Notes: a model not told the origin generated them from the sequence alone. Counted from the stretch's first letter, positions 1 through 8,851 are shown. The stretch is 64,000 nucleotides of DNA from Cytophagaceae bacterium (GCA_027485575.1 JAIXQU010000051.1:55713-119712), one strand, 5' to 3'. Made by a program: numbers and translations.

Positions 1-294
1 ATGATGGCTGTGGCCAGTAGCAGCAATGCCTTTGGCGGTTTGCTCTCCGCCGGTCTCAGTTTTCTGCTCGCCATTCAGGCCATGCTTAACATGGCGGTGG
101 CTGTTGGTTTGGTTCCGGTAACTGGTCAACCTTTGCCATTGGTTTCCATGGGCGGTACATCTCTCTTATTTACAGGTATTTCCTTCGGAATTATCTTATC
201 TGTCAGCCGGGGCGAAATTTCAGGTTCGCTCTCTGTTTCTAAAAATCGTGTTCCATCTAAAGGCAACGTTATTCGTGAACCACAAGCCGCTTAA
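1..294 (+). CDS. ftsW: Cell division lipid II polymerase FtsW, C-terminal part
   Basis: This is the last 97 residues of FtsW, the SEDS-family glycosyltransferase that polymerises lipid II at the septum; its start lies before the window. The visible part has hydrophobic membrane segments and the conserved SEDS C-terminal stretch NMAVAVGLVPVTGQPLPLVS followed by MGGTSLLFTGISFGI. It ends with a short polar cytoplasmic tail. It overlaps murG by 20 bases if murG starts at GTG 275, so the two are translationally coupled within the ftsW-murG-murC-ftsQ-ftsA-ftsZ division cluster. The family call is very secure; only the missing N-terminus limits it. Confidence 0.93.
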   Translation: MMAVASSSNAFGGLLSAGLSFLLAIQAMLNMAVAVGLVPVTGQPLPLVSMGGTSLLFTGISFGIILSVSRGEISGSLSVSKNRVPSKGNVIREPQAA

Positions 295-1384
295 AATAAT
301 GATTGGTGGTGGTGGAACGGGAGGACATATCTTTCCGGCACTCGCAATTGCGCAGGAAATAATGCGCAGAAGGCCAGATGCGGAATTGCTTTTTCTGGGT
401 GCACAGGGAAGAATGGAAATGACCAAAGTGCCAGAAGCCGGGTTTGAAATTGTGGGTCTGCCAATTGCTGGTTTGCAACGCAACTTTTCGGCCGACAACC
501 TGAGCCTTCCATTTAAAGTTTTCAGCAGTCTGCAAAAGGCAATGGCTTTGGTCCGGTCTTTTAAACCAGATGTTGCCATTGGAGTTGGCGGTTATGCTTC
601 ATTGCCTTTGTTGTTGGCTTCCAAGGTTTTGGGTATCCCATATTTGATTCAGGAGCAAAATTCGTTTGCCGGTTTGACCAACAAATTATTGGGAAAAAGT
701 GCCAAATCAGTTTGTGTAGCATTTTCTGAGATGGAGCGTTATTTTCCAGCCAAAAGGTTAAAACTGACTGGAAATCCTGTTCGTAAAGATTTGTTGCAGA
801 GCCAGATAAGCCAGTACGAAGGCATTAATCATTTTGGATTACAGCCAGGATTGCAAACCATTTTTGTGATGGGTGGAAGTTTGGGTGCAAGAACCATTAA
901 TGAATCAGTGGCCAAATCGCTAAAAGCATGGAAACGTGAAGGATATCAACTCATTTGGCAAACCGGAACTGCTTTTGCTTCCAAAGCAGATCAGTTGTTA
1001 AAGGAAGATAATTATCCTGGATTCATCACCCAGCCGTTTATAAAGGAAATGAATTATGCCTATGCTGCCGCCGATTTGGTGATTAGCAGGGCCGGTGCTT
1101 TAAGTCTTGCTGAAATATGCATGACAGGCAAATCCAGCATTTTGATTCCAAGTCCAAATGTGGCCGAGGACCATCAAACCAAAAATGCAATGACACTTGT
1201 AAAGCAAAAAGCAGCCAAAATGATTGCCGATGCTGATGCAAAAGAATTGCTCACCCAAACCGTTATAGAAATGCTTCAAAATCCCAATCAATTGGAATTG
1301 TTTGGGATGGCAGCCCATGGCATGGCCAAACCAGAAGCAACACAACATATTGTCAATCAAATTTTTGAAATAGCTAAAGCATGA
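275..1384 (+). CDS. murG: UDP-GlcNAc:lipid I N-acetylglucosaminyltransferase MurG
   Basis: MurG adds GlcNAc to lipid I on the inner face of the membrane to make lipid II. The N-terminal glycine loop GGGGTGGHIFPALAIA and the second-domain signature AAADLVISRAGALSLAE are both present. The open frame runs back to a GTG at 248. I prefer GTG 275, which gives MNHKPLKIMIGGGG, because it keeps the whole first beta strand and has AAAGG about 10 bases upstream; ATG 299 would cut that strand. The stop overlaps the murC start as ATGA. About 369 residues, normal for the family. Confidence 0.93.
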   Translation: MNHKPLKIMIGGGGTGGHIFPALAIAQEIMRRRPDAELLFLGAQGRMEMTKVPEAGFEIVGLPIAGLQRNFSADNLSLPFKVFSSLQKAMALVRSFKPDVAIGVGGYASLPLLLASKVLGIPYLIQEQNSFAGLTNKLLGKSAKSVCVAFSEMERYFPAKRLKLTGNPVRKDLLQSQISQYEGINHFGLQPGLQTIFVMGGSLGARTINESVAKSLKAWKREGYQLIWQTGTAFASKADQLLKEDNYPGFITQPFIKEMNYAYAAADLVISRAGALSLAEICMTGKSSILIPSPNVAEDHQTKNAMTLVKQKAAKMIADADAKELLTQTVIEMLQNPNQLELFGMAAHGMAKPEATQHIVNQIFEIAKA

Positions 1385-2802
1385 TAAACCTAGCAAATAC
1401 GGACCTACACCAATTTAAATATGTCTATTTTTTAGGCATTGGAGGAATTGGTATGAGCGCCCTTGCCAGGTGGTTTAAGCAACATGAATTTTGGGTAGGT
1501 GGCTATGACAAAACACCAAGCCCTTTGACAGACTCATTGATAAACGAGGGTATCGAAATCCACTTTGAAGACAGTGTGGACAAGATTCCTGCTTTTATTA
1601 AAGAAAACAAGGAACAAACTCTGGTAGTGCTTACCCCGGCCATTCCTAAGGACCATGCTGAATGGAAATTTTTTACCGAAGCTCAGTATGAAATTTTAAA
1701 GCGGAGCCAGGTTTTGGGATTGATTTCCCGAAGCTGCTTTACCGTAGGCGTTGCCGGAACACACGGGAAAACCACTACCTCTTCCATGATTGCCTATTTA
1801 CTCAGAGAAGCCGGGCTTGGCTGCACGGCTTTTCTGGGAGGTGTCACTTCCAATTATGAGACCAATTTTCTGCTAAGCGACAAGCTCATAGGCGATACGG
1901 TAATGGTAGTGGAGGCCGATGAATTTGACCGTTCATTCCTTACCCTTTTTCCAAATATTGCTGTGGTTACCAGCACAGATTCTGACCATTTGGATATTTA
2001 TGGAGACGGTGAAACCATGAAACAAGCTTATGCTGATTTCATTGGGCAAATCAAAAGGGAAGGCAAGTTGTTTGTACAGCATGATATTAAACAAAAATTT
2101 GAAACCAGAACTGGTGTTGTTGCCAAAACTTATGGGCTCAGTGAAGGTCAACTTTTTGCGGATAATGTAGCTGCCAATGGTTTCGGTTTTGACTTTGAAT
2201 TGAAGGAAGGTTTGGCCAATTATGGAAAATTCCACCTTTCTATGCCAGGATTTCACAATGTGGAAAATGCGGTAGCTGCCATCGCTGTTGCGAATTCACT
2301 GGGTATTTCTTATGATAAATTAAGAGAAATTCTACCGGGTTTTAAGGGTGTTAAGCGAAGATTTGAAAAAGTGTATGAAGATTCAACTGTGGTTTTGATG
2401 GACGATTATGCCCATCATCCTACTGAAATTTCAGCTGCTTTAAAATCTTTGAGAGCCCTTTTTCCTGAAAAGAAGTTGGGCGTGATTTTTCAACCTCACC
2501 TTTTTTCCAGAACAAAAGATTTTGCCCTGGAATTCAGCCATAGCCTGAATGATGCCGATAGACTTTGGTTGTTAGACATTTATCCTGCCAGAGAATTGCC
2601 TATGTCTGGCGTTACCTCCAAACTGATTTTGGATAGAATTGACATCAGCGAAAAAGCCATTGTTTCAAAAGAAGCATTGGTTGACCAGGTTGTTGACTCT
2701 GATTGTCAGGTAATTGTGGTCCTGGGTGCTGGCGATATCGACCGATTGGTTCAACCTTTGGCCAATGCCCTTTCTGAACGCTCAAAAACTGTAGAAGCAT
2801 GA
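1381..2802 (+). CDS. murC: UDP-N-acetylmuramate--L-alanine ligase MurC
   Basis: MurC is the ATP-dependent cytoplasmic ligase that adds L-alanine to UDP-MurNAc, the first step of the stem peptide. The Rossmann-like N-terminal domain carries FLGIGGIGMSALA at residues 18-30; the P-loop GTHGKTTT is at about 126-133; the central VVEADEFDRSFL and DDYAHHPTEI motifs of Mur ligases follow. The 473 residues are typical. It overlaps murG (ATGA at 1381) and ftsQ (ATGA at 2799), which indicates coupled translation in the division operon. Confidence 0.96.
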   Translation: MINLANTDLHQFKYVYFLGIGGIGMSALARWFKQHEFWVGGYDKTPSPLTDSLINEGIEIHFEDSVDKIPAFIKENKEQTLVVLTPAIPKDHAEWKFFTEAQYEILKRSQVLGLISRSCFTVGVAGTHGKTTTSSMIAYLLREAGLGCTAFLGGVTSNYETNFLLSDKLIGDTVMVVEADEFDRSFLTLFPNIAVVTSTDSDHLDIYGDGETMKQAYADFIGQIKREGKLFVQHDIKQKFETRTGVVAKTYGLSEGQLFADNVAANGFGFDFELKEGLANYGKFHLSMPGFHNVENAVAAIAVANSLGISYDKLREILPGFKGVKRRFEKVYEDSTVVLMDDYAHHPTEISAALKSLRALFPEKKLGVIFQPHLFSRTKDFALEFSHSLNDADRLWLLDIYPARELPMSGVTSKLILDRIDISEKAIVSKEALVDQVVDSDCQVIVVLGAGDIDRLVQPLANALSERSKTVEA

Positions 2803-3605
2803 AAATACACTGGACAGATATATTGAATGGTCTCAATCCCAGAACTGGTTTATCGGTTTTGAAAGGCATTATTTTGACTGTTCTGGCTATCTCAATGTGG
2901 AGTTTTGCAGGAAAAAGACAACGCAGCAAGGTGGTAAACAAGATTGACATTCAGATAGAAAACGAAGCTGAGAATCATTTTGTGAATGCAGCTGAAATAG
3001 AATCAAGCATCACTTTGGGCAAAAACAATATGGTACACATGCGTTGGTTCGATTCGGTTTCCTTGTACAAAATGGAAAGGAAAATTGAGAAAATCGACTT
3101 TGTCAAAAAGGCTCAGGTTTCACATGACTTGAATGGAAATTTAAGTATTCGGGTGTTTTTGGTAAAGCCAGTTGCCCGTATCATCTCAGGAGGTTCCGAC
3201 CTGGATACTTACCTGGGTTCGGAGGGAGAAGTGCTTCCGACCTCCGAAAAATATGCTTCGAAAGTAATCACCATTGATGGCCCAGGTTCCCGAAAACTTG
3301 CTTATCACCACGCAAAAGAAGATTCAAGCGCCAATCAAATCATACAACTGGTTCAATTCATTGACAACAAACCTTTCTGGAAAGCACAAATTTCACATAT
3401 TTATTTAGACCAGAACGGAGAAGCAACGCTGTATCCGCAAGTTGGTCAACAACTTATAGAATTCGGAGCACCAACAGATATTGAAGCAAAGTTTAAGAAA
3501 CTCATGGCCTTTTACGAACGCATTGCGCCGGTAAAAGGTTGGGCGAGTTACCAGAAAGTGAGCATCAAGTTTAGAAATCAAATCGTTTGCCAAAAAACCT
3601 CATAG
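2799..3605 (+). CDS. ftsQ: Cell division protein FtsQ
   Basis: FtsQ/DivIB is a bitopic membrane protein that scaffolds the divisome. A short cytoplasmic N-terminus is followed by one membrane segment (about residues 20-37, VLKGIILTVLAISMWSF) and a periplasmic POTRA-like region that begins near VNKIDIQIENEAENHFV, followed by the FtsQ beta domain. Sequence conservation of FtsQ is always low, so position counts: it sits exactly between murC (4-base overlap) and ftsA (10-base gap). At 268 residues it is in the usual range. Confidence 0.88.
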   Translation: MKIHWTDILNGLNPRTGLSVLKGIILTVLAISMWSFAGKRQRSKVVNKIDIQIENEAENHFVNAAEIESSITLGKNNMVHMRWFDSVSLYKMERKIEKIDFVKKAQVSHDLNGNLSIRVFLVKPVARIISGGSDLDTYLGSEGEVLPTSEKYASKVITIDGPGSRKLAYHHAKEDSSANQIIQLVQFIDNKPFWKAQISHIYLDQNGEATLYPQVGQQLIEFGAPTDIEAKFKKLMAFYERIAPVKGWASYQKVSIKFRNQIVCQKTS

Positions 3606-3615
3606 AATATAGATT

Positions 3616-4941
3616 ATGGACAAAGACAAAATCGTCGCCGCACTTGACATTGGCACCACCAAAATCTGCGCCATCGTTGGCCGCATGAACCAGCATGGTC
3701 GCCTGGAAATTCTCGGTATGGGTCGTTGCAACTCCGAAGGGGTTACACGTGGCCTGATCACCAACATTGAAAAAACCACACAAGGAATTTTGAAAGCCCT
3801 TGAAGATGCTTCCCAGCAATCAATGGTTGACATTAAAGTGGTCAATGTAGGTATTGCAGGTCAATACATTAAAAGTTCTACCCACAAAGGCAGCATCATG
3901 CGGGACAACCCCCAGGATATGATTGGTGTGGAAGATGTGGAACGCCTGACCAATGACATGTATAAACTGGTTATGCCTCCCGGTGTGCAGATTATTCATG
4001 TGATGCCTCAGGACTATATTGTGGACAATGAATATGGCATTAAAGACCCCGTGGGTATGGTGGGCTCTCGTTTAGAGGCTGATTTCCATGTCATTGCGGC
4101 CAGAACCGATGCCGTCAGTAACATTTTGCGCTCTGTCCATAAGGCCAATCTGGAAATTGAAAACATTGTTCTTGAGCCTATTGCAAGTTCTATGGCGGTA
4201 CTTATGCCAGAGGAAAAAGAAGCAGGTGTCGTTTTGGTTGATATTGGTGGGGGAACAACTGACATTGCCATGTTCTATGAGGGAATTATCAGGCATACAG
4301 CAGTCATTCCATTTGGTGGTTCGATAGTGACAAACGATATCAAACAAGGTTGCATGCTGCTTCCTCAGGATGCTGAAAAACTGAAGATTAAGTTTGGATA
4401 TGCCTTGGCTTCTCAAGCGGCAAACAATCAGATTGTCTCCATTCCAGGCTTGAAAAACCGACCGGCAAAAGAGATTTCGGTTAAAAACCTTTCCTACATC
4501 ATCGAGGCCAGGATGGAGGAAATTATCGACATCGTTTTTGCTGAAATCGTTTCTTCAAAATTTGTGGATAAAATGAGTCAGGGGGTTGTTTTAACAGGTG
4601 GAGGCGCCCAGTTAAATGCATTAAAAGAACTTTTTGAAATGCGAACCGGTTTGGAATGCCGATTGGGTTATCCGACGGAACACCTGGGTAAAAGCAAATT
4701 GGAGGCCATGAAAAATCCGATGTTTTCAACAGCCTTGGGTCTGGTTATGGCAGGTTTCAAAAGTGTGGATGAGCGTGAAAATCAGTACAATCTGGTTAGA
4801 AAGCAAAATCACATCAAACCAATAGGCAACCCAAAACCTGAGCCAAAAACGGAAAAAAGGTCTCCGGCAGACTTGCTTTCCAACCTTTTTGTCAAAGTCA
4901 GAGAGCATTTGTATGACGATATTAAATCGAATGATTATTAA
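3616..4941 (+). CDS. ftsA: Cell division actin-like ATPase FtsA
   Basis: FtsA is the actin-like ATPase that tethers FtsZ filaments to the membrane. Phosphate 1 motif ALDIGTTKICAIVG begins at residue 9 and phosphate 2 motif VLVDIGGGTTDIAMF lies in the middle of the protein; the adenosine motif VVLTGGGAQLNAL is near residue 330. The C-terminal stretch SPADLLSNLFVKVREHLYDD is amphipathic and is the likely membrane-targeting helix, although a short tail follows. The 441 residues agree with Bacteroidota FtsA. It is followed by a 223-base gap before ftsZ. Confidence 0.96.
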   Translation: MDKDKIVAALDIGTTKICAIVGRMNQHGRLEILGMGRCNSEGVTRGLITNIEKTTQGILKALEDASQQSMVDIKVVNVGIAGQYIKSSTHKGSIMRDNPQDMIGVEDVERLTNDMYKLVMPPGVQIIHVMPQDYIVDNEYGIKDPVGMVGSRLEADFHVIAARTDAVSNILRSVHKANLEIENIVLEPIASSMAVLMPEEKEAGVVLVDIGGGTTDIAMFYEGIIRHTAVIPFGGSIVTNDIKQGCMLLPQDAEKLKIKFGYALASQAANNQIVSIPGLKNRPAKEISVKNLSYIIEARMEEIIDIVFAEIVSSKFVDKMSQGVVLTGGGAQLNALKELFEMRTGLECRLGYPTEHLGKSKLEAMKNPMFSTALGLVMAGFKSVDERENQYNLVRKQNHIKPIGNPKPEPKTEKRSPADLLSNLFVKVREHLYDDIKSNDY

Positions 4942-5164
4942 TAGAGTTCAGAGTTTTAAGTAAAAAAATCAAAAGGAATCAGGATTTAGGAATCAATAAC
5001 CAGGAAAAAAGCCAGGAAAAAAACCTCCTTTAGTTGACATTTTAATAGATAAAAATATACCAGGAAACGAAAATAAAAAATCAAAAACAACGCTGAGCCA
5101 GCTCCCTCTTCTTCGGGGAGGGTTGGGGTGAGGCCTCTAATTCAATCAAAATCAATAAAATACT
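4942..5164. repeat. ftsA-ftsZ intergenic region with GC-rich hairpin repeat
   Basis: This gap has an AT-rich half in which the octamer CCAGGAAA occurs three times, then an abrupt GC-rich block at about 5091-5136. The block contains CCCTC (5104-5108) pairing with GAGGG (5118-5122) and continues as GGTTGGGGTGAGGC. Blocks of this CCCT...GGGGAGGGTTGGGGTG type recur as dispersed intergenic repeats in many Bacteroidota genomes, as I remember it. A TTGACA at 5034-5039 might belong to an ftsZ promoter, but no TAnnTTTG element follows it. Confidence 0.45.
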
Positions 5165-6826
5165 ATGGAAAAAGAAGAAAGAGCGTATTCATTTGATCTT
5201 ACAGTACAGCCGAGATCAATCATCAAAGTAGTAGGTGTAGGTGGCGGAGGAAGCAATGCCGTAAACTACATGTTCAACCAGGGCTTCCGGAATGTGGAGT
5301 TTGTCGTTTGCAATACCGATGCACAAGCCCTGAAAACCAGTCCTGTACCGAGTAAAATTCAGCTTGGCGGCACCTTTTTGGGAGGCTTGGGCGCTGGTTC
5401 CATTCCAGAAAACGGAAGGGAAGCGGCTGTAATCAGTGAGGAATCGATCAAAGAAATGTTGGACGATGGCACCAAAATGGTGTTTATCACGGCAGGCATG
5501 GGTGGTGGCACAGGTACAGGTGCTGCCCCGGTTATTGCCAAAGTAGCCAAAGATTTAGGCATTCTTACCATTGGCATTATCACCAAACCTTTCCGGTTTG
5601 AAGGTCCAAGGAAAAATGCAGCGGCAGAAAAAGGCACAGTAGAAATGCGCCAGTACTGCGATACCGTTATCGAAATCATGAACGACAGAATTGGTGAACT
5701 TTTCAAAGGATTCACAATGACGCAGGCTTTTGCCCAGGCCGATCATGTGCTTTCTACTTCAGCCAAAAGTTTGTCAGAAATCATCACCGTTCCTGGTGAT
5801 ATCAATGTGGATTTCAAGGACATTGAAACTACAATGAAAAATTCTGGTTCAGCTGTGATGGGCTCGGCTGTTGCCAAAGGCGACAATCGTGCTATAAAGG
5901 CTGTGACAGAAGCAATTGCTTCACCTCTTTTAAGCAGCAACGAAATTGAAGGTGCCACTAAAGTACTTTTGGCAGTTACCTACGGCCATGCGCCTGAACT
6001 GACCATTGACGAATTTAATGAAATTACTGATTACGTAAGTATCAGAACCGGAGGTCGTGCCGATGTTATTTTTGGAACCACAATGGATCCTGAAATGGGC
6101 GATTCCATCCGTGTGGCAGTTGTCGCCACAGGTTTTGTGAAAGAATCCATTTTTAATGAAACCAACAATGTGGTAGAATTAACCCAACGTTCGGGAGTTG
6201 ATATCCATTTTGGCCAACCACAAAGCCCAGCACATGTGCCAGGTCCTGCAGTTGAGCCATTGCCTCCTGGTTTTGGAACGCTACCTTCTCAGCAACCTAC
6301 TTACACACCGACTCAACACATCAATCCTTATGATGTGGCAGCCGATTACCAGCCAACACAAAGACCTCAGGAGCAGCATCCTAGCTATCAGGTTCCGCAA
6401 CAAAGGGAGGAAATGAGAATGCCGGAGCAACCAAAACCGGCCCAACCACAACCACCAGCCCAGCCGCAGGTTGAGCAATATCAATATGTGGATATCAATG
6501 GAAATTTTCAGTTAATGTATCAATCACCTGAAAATGTGGACAGACCACTTGACCAGGTTGACCAATTGGTTTCACAAAGACCGGATTTTGCCCAGCAAAT
6601 CAGCAGAGCCGAAATTTTACGAAATTTAAGTGCACACGCAGGTCCGAAACCAAATTATGACGACCCTGATTATCTGAAAAAAAATGAAGTGCCATCCTAT
6701 ATGCGGAAGAATCCGAATCTTATGGTTCATAGTGTCCAATCATCTGAAAATATGTCAAAATATACCATGAACGAGAATGGTGAAATCCTTGACAACAACC
6801 GATTTCTACATCCTAAGGTAGATTGA
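5165..6826 (+). CDS. ftsZ: Cell division GTPase FtsZ with long linker and phylum-specific tail
   Basis: FtsZ is the tubulin-like GTPase that forms the Z ring. The GTPase core (about residues 15-330) has VGVGGGGSNAVNYM, the tubulin signature GGGTGTGAAPVIAKVAK and the T7 region NVDFKDIE. It is followed by a Pro/Gln-rich disordered linker of about 150 residues. The conserved partner-binding peptide appears as NEVPSYMRKN near residues 507-516, not at the very end. A further tail of about 37 residues ends NNRFLHPKVD, matching the NSFLH-x-x-VD end I remember from other Bacteroidota FtsZ. At 553 residues it is longer than E. coli FtsZ because of the linker and tail. Confidence 0.97.
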   Translation: MEKEERAYSFDLTVQPRSIIKVVGVGGGGSNAVNYMFNQGFRNVEFVVCNTDAQALKTSPVPSKIQLGGTFLGGLGAGSIPENGREAAVISEESIKEMLDDGTKMVFITAGMGGGTGTGAAPVIAKVAKDLGILTIGIITKPFRFEGPRKNAAAEKGTVEMRQYCDTVIEIMNDRIGELFKGFTMTQAFAQADHVLSTSAKSLSEIITVPGDINVDFKDIETTMKNSGSAVMGSAVAKGDNRAIKAVTEAIASPLLSSNEIEGATKVLLAVTYGHAPELTIDEFNEITDYVSIRTGGRADVIFGTTMDPEMGDSIRVAVVATGFVKESIFNETNNVVELTQRSGVDIHFGQPQSPAHVPGPAVEPLPPGFGTLPSQQPTYTPTQHINPYDVAADYQPTQRPQEQHPSYQVPQQREEMRMPEQPKPAQPQPPAQPQVEQYQYVDINGNFQLMYQSPENVDRPLDQVDQLVSQRPDFAQQISRAEILRNLSAHAGPKPNYDDPDYLKKNEVPSYMRKNPNLMVHSVQSSENMSKYTMNENGEILDNNRFLHPKVD

Positions 6827-6875
6827 GGTTTAAGAAAAAGAATTAGGTTTTTTTTAGTCCATAGTTTCAATTTGC

Positions 6876-6909
6876 AAAAACCGTAGTGCCATGCGCTACG
6901 GTTTTTTTT
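6876..6909 (+). terminator. Rho-independent terminator after ftsZ
   Basis: CCGTAG at 6881-6886 pairs with CTACGG at 6896-6901, and the inner TGC/GCG bases extend the stem. It is preceded by five A and followed by a run of eight T. It lies 50 bases after the ftsZ stop and closes the division cluster. Confidence 0.88.
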
Positions 6910-7201
6910 GTGGGGGGAGTCCAAAACTGTTTACAAAATGATTACTGTGACCTTTTTTAAAATATTCAATAATGGCTTTTGTAACCTTTTTTTTAAAAAA
7001 ATATAATCAAATGAATTACCATAACTCAAAACTAAAGGCCAATTATCCAATATTTTATTAGGTTCTTGTCCCAATTACAGCCGAATAGTAAAATGATTTA
7101 ATAGCCTTTGAGAAAGCTCTAAAATTGGATTTGACCAATTCGCAGGAAAAGGCGAAGCGTATTTATTTCACCTCAATCAAACTTAAAGCCTATATTCCAG
7201 T

Positions 7202-7209
7202 TAGTTTTG
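7202..7209 (+). promoter_or_regulatory. Possible -7 element of the rimO promoter
   Basis: TAGTTTTG matches the Bacteroidota -7 consensus TAnnTTTG and lies 19 bases before the rimO ATG. No clear TTG sits about 19 bases further upstream, so support is partial. The rest of the 400-base gap between ftsZ and rimO holds the ftsZ terminator and no convincing gene. Confidence 0.35.
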
Positions 7210-7228
7210 CATCCCGATTATTTTTGAA

Positions 7229-8542
7229 ATGAAAACAAAAGGTACTATTCAGAATAAAGTCAACATTGTAACCCTGGGTTGTTCTAAAAACCTGGTTGAC
7301 AGCGAAAATATTTATACCCAATTGTTGGCCAATAAATTTGAGGTAGAACACGAGTCCAAAAAGGATGATGCCCAGATTGTGATTGTAAACACTTGCGGAT
7401 TTATTGACAATGCAAAGCAGGAGTCGATAGATACCATTTTGAGGTATGCAGATGCCAAACAACAGGGTTTAATTGACAAATTATATGTAACAGGCTGCTT
7501 ATCTGCACGATATAAGGATGATTTGGAAAAAGAGATTCCAACTGTGGATGCCTATTTTGGAACAAGTGAATTGCCAAGATTGCTGAAGACCCTGAAGGCA
7601 GATTATAAGCACGAGTTGGTTGGTGAAAGATTGATTACTACTCCCGCCCATTTTGCATACTTAAAAATTGCAGAAGGCTGCGACCGGCCTTGTTCTTTTT
7701 GTGCCATTCCGATAATGAGAGGAAAGCATATTTCTTTTCCGGAAGAGCAATTGGTTACGCAGGTTCAAAATTTTGTTAAAAAAGGAACCAAAGAAATCAT
7801 TCTTATTGCCCAGGATTTAACCTACTATGGGTTAGATATTTATAAGAAAAGAGGGTTGTCTGATTTATTGAGGAAAATTTCAGACGTGGAAGGTGTTGAA
7901 TGGATTCGGCTTCAATACGCATATCCATCCGGATTCCCTACCGATATTTTAGATGTGATGGCAGAACGGGAAAATATTTGTAATTATTTGGATATGCCAC
8001 TTCAAAGTGGTTCTGACAAAGTACTGAAGTTAATGCGGCGTGGCATTACAAGACAAAAAACAGAAGATTTGATTTCAGAAATCCGGTCAAAAGTTCCGGA
8101 TATTGCCTTGCGCACCACTTTAATTGCAGGTCACCCAGGAGAAGAGGAGTCTGATTTTGAAGAAACTTTGGACTTCGTAAGCCGAATGCGTTTTGACAGA
8201 CTTGGAGTTTTTACCTATTCGCATGAAGACCAGACACATGCCTTCTCGATGGAAGATAATCTGGATGATGAGGAGAAGCAAAGAAGGCAAGACGACATCA
8301 TGTTGGTTCAGGAAGAAATCTCGTTTGAATTGAACCAATTGAAAATAGGAAAGAACTTTAAAGTATTGATAGACAGAAAAGAAGGCGAATATTTTGTGGG
8401 CCGGACAGAACATGATTCCCCGGAAGTAGACAACGAAGTTTTGATTGAAGCCAAAGGAATTTATTTACCAATAGGTCATTTTGCCCAGGTTAACATTACA
8501 GATGCAACGGAGTTTGATTTGTACGGAAAAGTGATTTCGTAA
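7229..8542 (+). CDS. rimO: Ribosomal protein S12 methylthiotransferase RimO
   Basis: RimO is a radical-SAM enzyme that methylthiolates an aspartate of ribosomal protein S12. The N-terminal UPF0004 domain has the three auxiliary-cluster cysteines C18 (VTLGCSKN), C56 (VNTCGFI) and C90 (VTGCLS). The radical-SAM CxxxCxxC is C151-C155-C158 (EGCDRPCSFCAIP). A C-terminal TRAM domain covers about residues 375-437. The NTCGFID and GCSKN forms separate RimO from MiaB. At 437 residues it is full length, and it is transcribed alone after the ftsZ terminator. Confidence 0.95.
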   Translation: MKTKGTIQNKVNIVTLGCSKNLVDSENIYTQLLANKFEVEHESKKDDAQIVIVNTCGFIDNAKQESIDTILRYADAKQQGLIDKLYVTGCLSARYKDDLEKEIPTVDAYFGTSELPRLLKTLKADYKHELVGERLITTPAHFAYLKIAEGCDRPCSFCAIPIMRGKHISFPEEQLVTQVQNFVKKGTKEIILIAQDLTYYGLDIYKKRGLSDLLRKISDVEGVEWIRLQYAYPSGFPTDILDVMAERENICNYLDMPLQSGSDKVLKLMRRGITRQKTEDLISEIRSKVPDIALRTTLIAGHPGEEESDFEETLDFVSRMRFDRLGVFTYSHEDQTHAFSMEDNLDDEEKQRRQDDIMLVQEEISFELNQLKIGKNFKVLIDRKEGEYFVGRTEHDSPEVDNEVLIEAKGIYLPIGHFAQVNITDATEFDLYGKVIS

Positions 8543-8562
8543 AAAATAAATCCACAATCTAT

Positions 8563-8591
8563 TTGATTAAAATAAAATAATTGTAGTTTTG
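8563..8591 (+). promoter_or_regulatory. Bacteroidota-type promoter of tRNA-Pro
   Basis: TTG at 8563-8565 (within TTTG) and TAGTTTTG at 8584-8591 are separated by 18 bases. This is close to the phylum consensus of a -33 TTG and a -7 TAnnTTTG. The predicted start near 8597 lies about 40 bases before the tRNA. Confidence 0.65.
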
Positions 8592-8636
8592 CACTCCCAA
8601 TTCGGAAATGCCTTCAAAATCAAATCCGTTTCAGTT

Positions 8637-8710
8637 CGGGGTGTAGCGTAGCCCGGTATCGCGCCTGCTTTGGGAGCAGGAGGTCATCAGTTCGAATCTG
8701 GTCACCCCGA
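8637..8710 (+). tRNA. tRNA-Pro (anticodon UGG)
   Basis: A complete cloverleaf can be folded. The acceptor CGGGGTG at 8637-8643 pairs with CACCCCG at 8703-8709, with A8710 as discriminator. The anticodon arm CCTGC-TTTGGGA-GCAGG has anticodon TGG, and the T arm has the TTCGAAT loop. The 3' CCA is not encoded. The length is 74 bases. The 3' end is repeated downstream at 8799-8825 and 14903-14918, which marks this gene as a likely integration target. Confidence 0.97.
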
Positions 8711-8711
8711 C
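8696..8711 (+). repeat. Left copy of the tRNA-Pro 16-bp direct repeat (putative attL)
   Basis: The 16 bases ATCTGGTCACCCCGAC, made of the end of the tRNA T arm and acceptor plus one base, recur exactly at 14903-14918. Site-specific integration into a tRNA 3' end leaves this arrangement. The repeat cannot be dated, and no integrase is visible between the copies. Confidence 0.55.
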
Positions 8712-8713
8712 TT

Positions 8714-8746
8714 AAAAGGACCTAACTCATTTGGGTCCTTTTTTTA
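8714..8746 (+). terminator. Terminator of tRNA-Pro
   Basis: AAAAGGACC at 8714-8722 pairs perfectly with GGTCCTTTT at 8734-8742, followed by a T run. It starts four bases after the tRNA. Confidence 0.88.
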
Positions 8747-8775
8747 TGCCTTTCAATTTCCTTGATTTTATCTGA

Positions 8776-8825
8776 TATCGCGTGCCGCCATTGCGGCAAG
8801 GTCATCAGTTCGAATCTGGTCACCC
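8776..8825 (+). pseudogene. Truncated tRNA-like remnant related to tRNA-Pro
   Basis: A 27-base stretch at 8799-8825 is identical to bases 8681-8707 of tRNA-Pro (variable loop, T arm and most of the 3' acceptor strand). TATCGCG at 8776-8782 matches its D arm. The anticodon arm between them is different: TGCCG and CGGCA enclose a six-base loop, one base short. No 5' acceptor strand is present and the 3' end reads CACCCAC. It is therefore a non-functional hybrid remnant, followed by its own weak hairpin. Confidence 0.6.
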
Positions 8826-8851
8826 ACTTAGTAATCAAAGAGTTGTATACC

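Noticed and set aside
220..579. Minus-strand open frames opposite ftsW/murG
   Set aside because: They are complements of well supported genes with no recognisable motifs.
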